64,000 nt of DNA from Pascua guehoae (taxonomy: Eukaryota; Basidiomycota; Tremellomycetes; Trichosporonales; Trichosporonaceae): contig BCJX01000008.1 in NCBI GenBank assembly GCA_001600415.1, positions 681,679-745,678 of the forward strand. The letters run 5' to 3'. Positions 59,426-64,000 of this stretch are shown here, one piece after another. Within the stretch, counting starts at the first letter, position 1. Each line of letters begins with the position of its first letter. Made by a program: the position numbers and the translations under genes. The notes under the pieces are model-generated. The model saw only the letters and a list, made by a program, of their open reading frames with translations, did not search any database and was not told where the DNA came from.

Positions 59426-60691
59426 TCAACACAAAGCTCCCCAACTCACCATCTGCTGCAAGGTGGGTGGACCCAGACGGGTTGCGGCGCTGGTCGAGCT
59501 TGGCGTGGAGGTGGCGACGTTCCTGATGCTCGTGGATGGGTCGGACGTGGATACGACGTGCTTGGAGGGGTCACTGAAGGTGTGAGTACAGCGAAGATTC
59601 TAGGGCGGCTTGCTTACACGTAGTAGTTGTAGAAGGTGATGCTCGTGAGCCCGACGAACCCATCAACTCGATAGTAGTTGGAGGTGACAATCAAGTCGTA
59701 CTCGACCGTCGGGTTTAGGATATCCATGGCGAGAAGAGTTTTCTCTTGTACTGGGTGGTGCAGCTCGAGGTAGTGGTCCAATTCGTGCTTGAATGGAAGG
59801 CCATTATCTGGCCGGTAGGCAGCGGGGTACGCCCTAACATCGATCTTGCTGTTGCCCGGACCGATAATGCCAGCGAGGGAGTAGAATGTGGTATTATGAG
59901 GGACCTTGAATGTAACCTCTGTTGGCGGATCATCGGAAAAAGCATCTGGCCCGATCCCCATCCACAAGGTTTGGTTGGCAACAGTGCAGTTGCCGGTAGT
60001 GTTGAAGACCGGGTTAAGAGTGCCGTTGGGATGGATGGCTGGGATTGTCTCGGTGTGTGCGACCGAGCCTCTGAACCACTGTCAGCATGTGAGGGGGAGG
60101 GATTAAAAGAACGCCGCAAGCGACTCACGTCTCGGTCCAAATACTCGTCGTGACTTGCACGCCTTCGATGGTGATGCGACTCCCCAAAACAATTTTTTCT
60201 CCCATAAAAACGTCAAAGTCGCCCCCTGGGATCTCAACCCCAATAGTTGTTTCCGTCTCGTTGGTAAAGATGGTCGAAGGCGCATAGGAAAACAGCACCC
60301 CCGGGCCATACCCGCTGGGGTTGGCGGCATCTCTGTCGAACAACTCATCGGTGAAGCTGACCCAGAGTGGGGCGCCACCTTCAACGTGGCCCATCACGCT
60401 CGCGCTGACAAAGGGAAACGTCAACCGCCAATAGCATGGGATGAAATGCCGACGGCCGTTTGTATAGAGCCCACATGTCCTCGAGCCACTGCCTCGTTCG
60501 GCCGACCACTGGACCTCAGCCGCATCTTGGCCAGCCTCCCATTCAGGCGAGATACGGCTCATTGGAGAGTTGCCGTCAACAAAGATGGTCAAATTCGCAT
60601 TGGGCGTGGTGGGCAGCGAAACCTGGGCCAGCCCAGATGTGGTGATGACGGCGACGCAGAGGATTGCAGTGGTAATCGTCGGCAGCCGCAT
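59426..60691 (-). CDS. Secreted N-glycosylated hypothetical protein
   Basis: Three exons (60691..60129, 60070..59618, 59573..59426) join to 387 residues. A signal peptide is clear (MRLPTITTAILCVAVITTSG). The mature protein has several N-glycosylation sequons (NLT, NET, NGT, NTT, NCT, NQT), few Cys and aromatic-rich beta-like stretches (YSLAGIIGPGNSKIDVRAYP, DLIVTSNYYRVDGFVGLTSI), then a Ser/Thr-rich tail (VSTSDPSTSIRNV, STPSSTSAATRL). This pattern is common in basidiomycete extracellular proteins of unknown function; I do not recognise the fold. The 3' end is uncertain: after LQQM the sequence GTGAGT could be a donor (acceptor CTCAG near 59401), giving a different, longer tail. The given stop assumes read-through. 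Confidence 0.65.
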
Positions 60692-61391
60692 GGTGGTGAA
60701 GGTAAAGAGAGATGTTGAGGAAAAGCGGTCCTGTCGACAATCGGCACGGTTTGTACTGAGCCTTTGTACCCGTGACCCACACGAATGCCAAGACAAAAGA
60801 TGGGCTTTGTTGCACGCACGCCCAGGTAACCAGAACGAAAAGAGGTACCCGCAGGAACGACGCCGGCCCGCGTCGCCACAGTGGCAAGATGGTCGACCTT
60901 AGCAAGAGCCACACGATTACATCACATGCGTCGTGTCGGCCACATGACCAGCAGACGTGAAACGTGATACCCAGCATTATGGCAAACTACAGCACATTTC
61001 GACATCACCGGAGCTAGGGCCTATTGAGTTTCGCTAACTGCTATGGTCCTGGTCAAACGTCCAAGATTTTCTACGCGTGCGGGGAGGCGGCAACTATTGG
61101 CCGTTCATGCTAGTTTTCGTTACGATTGACGGTTGACTTGGGCTATGAGCATGCTGTGGTTGCCACAGAGATAATGACATCATCATCAGCACCTTAACTC
61201 AACACTCGCCGACTGTGGATGGAACGACTCGACCAAGCACGAATATTGAGCGGCATAGAGGGTTGCATCGTTGCATTCATTCGGCATCTTGTTCATTATC
61301 CACGTCAATCGTTGAGAGCACCTGCGTCCGCCTCCACCTCAGTGTCCATGTCTCTCCTCCCGTCACCCCACCCAGCCGCCCCCGGCGACAC
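60692..61391. other. Intergenic, 700 bp
   Basis: Promoter of the leftward secreted-protein gene and 3' flank of the lectin gene. No gene was seen. Confidence 0.45.
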
Positions 61392-62040
61392 TCAATACTC
61401 GACATTATAAAGCACACCGATGAGCTGGTTGACATAGTCCTTGTTCTCGTTTGGCGACCCGAGCCCATTGTGGCACTCCCACACCTGGATCGGGTTACCG
61501 CTCGCGAGCTTGCCGTCGCGGTTGTCGATGCAGAACCGGCCGTCGGGCGTCTGGAGGCGCTGGTATGTGTAGAACCAGTCGGTGCCTGGGGAGCCGCACG
61601 CGGCGAGGGTGGCCTGGGCGCCATTGCGCGGGTCTGGGCGTTAGTGCTGTCGCGTCCTTCAATTCAACGGCAAAGGGGTCGCTGTCTCCGCCCTCCTTTG
61701 CTTGAGCGGATACGCACTAGAGCCAGCGGACAGACACAGGTCGGTCCCGCTCCACTTGATTTGGGTGTTGTGCGCGCCCATGGTCCACGCAAACCACGAG
61801 TTTTGGCACGTGTACTCGCTGGGCATTAGCTCGTCCACACTTTGTCTTTTTGAGCACGAGACCCCGTGTCAGTGCGACGTACAGGACGACAGGCGAGCCG
61901 GCGGCGGGCGTGCCCGAGATGGTGAGGCAGCCGTACCCCCACGCGACGCCGAGGAAGAGCGTCGCAGACAGCGGGAGCTGGCAGACGGCCGCAGACGCGG
62001 TGGCGGCCAGGGCCAGAATGAGGACGAGAGTGGAGAGCAT
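61392..62040 (-). CDS. Small secreted ricin-B-type (beta-trefoil) lectin-like protein
   Basis: Three exons (62040..61883, 61818..61718, 61633..61392) join to 166 residues. A signal peptide (MLSTLVLILALAATASA) precedes a mature domain of about 148 residues. Ricin-B features are TLFLGVAWGYGCLTISG, WSGTDLCLSAGSNPRNGAQ, TLAACGSPGTDWFYTYQRLQ, DGRFCIDNRDGKLASGNPIQ and VWECHNG, that is, repeated C-L/I plus Q-x-W-type carbohydrate-binding motifs and paired Cys. Probable role: sugar binding at or outside the cell wall (family knowledge plus inference). No catalytic toxin chain is attached. The intron junctions restore continuous homology (VVLEYTCQNSWFAWTMG), which the unspliced frame would lose. Confidence 0.8.
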
Positions 62041-63243
62041 GGTGTGAGTGCGTGAGTGTTGAGAGGGTGAGGGGACACGCTGCACCGCTTGAGGGGTTCT
62101 TATGCGCCGTAGAACGAGTGCGAGGGTGAAGCTAGTGGATTGTGTTCGGCGCGCGCGGAGTAGACGTCATGGGGTCACATGCCAAGTCCAGGGGTGCGAG
62201 ATCTGTCTTCCAGAAGGAATGCACTTTGGCATTTGCTTTTTTTTTTTTTTTTTGGCGCTAAAATAAGCGCTCGTCGGAGTGTACACTTAATCACCCTGCC
62301 TTGTTGGCATTAGGTTTGTGAGCGGGAACCAGGTCGGTACCGATCGCCAAACGGCTCCGTTTCCATGGATCAGGCAACAATCCTTGACCCCCTGGCATGC
62401 TGCGAGTCGGTTCAGCACATACCACACAGCCATGGCCGGCATTATGGTGTATAAACAACGGCCTCTACAATGGGGCGCTCGGTCGTGATGTCGGTCAGCT
62501 GTTTGCCGACTGGAATAACCAAAGCGGTGCAAAGATGCAGGGGAGAGTTGGTGGGGGCATGGCACCCCGCACTGCCCACCTGGTATTTGTCGGCTCGCAT
62601 CTCGAGCCCCCACCACTGAAACCCACATGCGAGCGATAGGTTATCGTATCATAGCTGGCAAAGGTATGCATATCCAGCATTGCTGTGCAAGGGTTGAGAA
62701 TCAGGCTCGGCCGTGGACCGAGCGTCATCCTTGCTGGAGTACACTCATCTCTAGTGCGCGTTGACCTATACTACTGTCTGGTCAGTGGGCGAGGCTCATC
62801 GTCTTACGAGTGTAGGCCCAGCCAGCCCATCCAGCCTCGAGAAGGCAAAGAGCACAGCAAAGCTGACTGTATCGAAGGCGGTGTTGGAACGCGTACGAAG
62901 GAGCCCACACATCCACACATCCACACACCCACACACTGCCACCATACACACTGTCACCACGTAACGAGAGCAAGACTCTGAACTGGGGTAACACGTTCGC
63001 AGTGAAACATACAGTATGCGATGGTTACACCAACACCACGTCGTTCCCCTCGCCTTTCCTGTCTCGAACCGAAGCGGTGAGTAGAAATCTACTCGCCCAC
63101 GGTCCCGCCGTCGTCAACGCATGGGCGGTGCGAGGCTCCTCCCCGTCAACCAAAGACCGGCCGCCACCAACCCCAACATTACACCTGTCTGTGGTCCCCC
63201 GGCCTCTGAACATGTCGAGCAGCAACAAAAGAGGATGATCTCT
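62041..63243. other. Intergenic between lectin gene and tRNA-Val
   Basis: The left part is the lectin promoter and contains a T run (62238..62254). Short open frames on both strands show no motif. A short cacacat-type repeat lies near 62910-62936. Confidence 0.45.
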
Positions 63244-63333
63244 TGACGTTTGACAGGATCGAACTGCCGACCTCATGCGGAGCACGAGCATCTCGTGTTA
63301 AGCATGCGCTCTAACCAGCTGAGCTAAATCGCC
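63244..63333 (-). tRNA. tRNA-Val (AAC) with 16-nt intron
   Basis: On the minus strand the 5' acceptor GGCGATT pairs with AAACGTC (one A-A mismatch, one G-T). The D arm is GCTC/GAGC, the anticodon stem is CATGC/GCATG and the anticodon AAC lies at 63299..63297. A roughly 16-nt intron follows position 37. The T arm is GGCAG/CTGTC with loop TTCGATC and the discriminator is A. With the intron removed the length is 74 nt. Confidence 0.85.
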
Positions 63334-63608
63334 ATTACCGAGAGTTGGGCATTCCTCAGCGGCCGAGCACGGAGCAGCGTGATGCACTGCGCACGCGGTA
63401 TATTCTCACGACCAGCCCAAAGGTGCAGCCACGTAACGTGTGGCATCTGTGAACTGGACATGGACATGTCGCCGAAACTTGTCTGTGGCGTGCCCCCACA
63501 TTCCAAGACAGCTTTCCCAGCCGCTCTCATGACCCAGCCGCTCTCAAGGCCCAGCCGGTCGCTCTGCCCAGCAGCAGAATTGGTCAGCATGGCAAAGCTG
63601 CCACCACA

Positions 63609-63686
63609 GCCCGTATAGCTCAGTGGTAGAGCGCGCCTTTCGTACGAACGAGGGTGAGGTCACAGGTTCGACCCCTGTTGTGGGCA
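63609..63686 (+). tRNA. tRNA-Thr (CGT) with probable 6-nt intron
   Basis: The acceptor GCCCGTA pairs with TGTGGGC using two G-T wobbles. The D arm is GCTC/GAGC, the T arm ACAGG/CCTGT with loop TTCGACC, and the discriminator is A. The anticodon stem CGCCT/GGGTG encloses a 13-nt loop. If the standard 7-nt loop is kept, anticodon CGT at about 63640..63642 is followed after position 37 by a 6-nt intron (cgaacg), leaving 72 nt. Confidence 0.75.
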
Positions 63687-64000
63687 AGGAGGAGCAGGAC
63701 GTCCTGTTATTTTTTCTGGGCGTCTGGGTTTTGGGTTTGATTTGAGGAGTATGAGGGCTTTGATGGTTGATTGGTGAGCTGATATGCTGACCTCGGTGAC
63801 CCAAACCTTATCGGCCTTCAAGACATGGCTGATAAGCCGAGCTTGCCGAGGTTTCCCATGCGCATGTCTCAGTTGTTCTATCCATGTCTCAGTTGCACTA
63901 TCCCCCGCGTGGGGCCGGAGATGGGGACGACCTTGCTCCACTGTCGCCAGGTCAGATGAGCTCGACTACGTTGCCGTTATGAGCTACTCGCGCGGCTACT
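63687..64000. other. Right edge, no gene seen
   Basis: A T run right after tRNA-Thr (ttattttttctg, about 63709) fits a Pol III terminator. No coding signal was found in the remaining 300 bp. Confidence 0.5.

Noticed and set aside
1..64000. CRISPR arrays, prophage, insertion sequences, bacterial operons
   Set aside because: The window is eukaryotic (spliceosomal introns, intron-bearing tRNAs), and none of the tandem arrays has the spacer/repeat structure of CRISPR.

Overview
The window is nuclear DNA of a GC-rich basidiomycete yeast, most likely a tremellomycete close to Trichosporonales. This rests on many short introns (about 35-110 nt) with GTGAGT/GTAAGT donors and CTGAC/CTAAC branch sites, a Cryptococcus-type macrophage-activating-glycoprotein homologue, a fused tryptophan synthase and intron-containing tRNAs. 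The order assignment is inference. Exon borders were read by eye from splice signals, frame and family conservation.
Left part (1-19.5 kb): a partial charged nuclear-type protein with a ubiquitin-interacting-like N-terminus, a multi-pass membrane protein, tRNA-Tyr, a secreted GPI-type glycoprotein, a STE20/FRAY-type kinase and a Ser/Arg-rich hypothetical gene. Between kinase and SR gene lie 5 kb without a recognisable gene, including a diverged direct-repeat pair about 1.1 kb apart.
Centre (19.5-29.2 kb): a 9.6-kb gene-poor block with poly-T and poly-C tracts, short-period tandem repeats and copies of a short coding-like dispersed motif that also occurs at 15 kb. Next come SOF1 (ribosome biogenesis) and a 15.4-kb, 12-exon gene for a roughly 4,900-residue PH-domain, low-complexity, coiled-coil protein.
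Right part (47.5-64 kb): RSA3-like (ribosome assembly) and tryptophan synthase are divergently transcribed from a shared 535-bp promoter. They are followed by two intronless genes of mostly bacterial-type families (SMI1/SUKH-like and DUF4240), a 14-exon amino-acid permease, a secreted glycoprotein, a small secreted ricin-B-type lectin, and tRNA-Val and tRNA-Thr.
There is no operon-like system. SOF1 and RSA3 share ribosome assembly as a theme, and three or four genes encode secreted or surface proteins. The most unusual points are the giant repeat protein with a probable in-frame retained intron, microexons of 4, 8 and 9 nt, two roughly 65-nt C tracts on the sense strands of two genes, the SUKH/DUF4240 pair, and the dispersed motif family.
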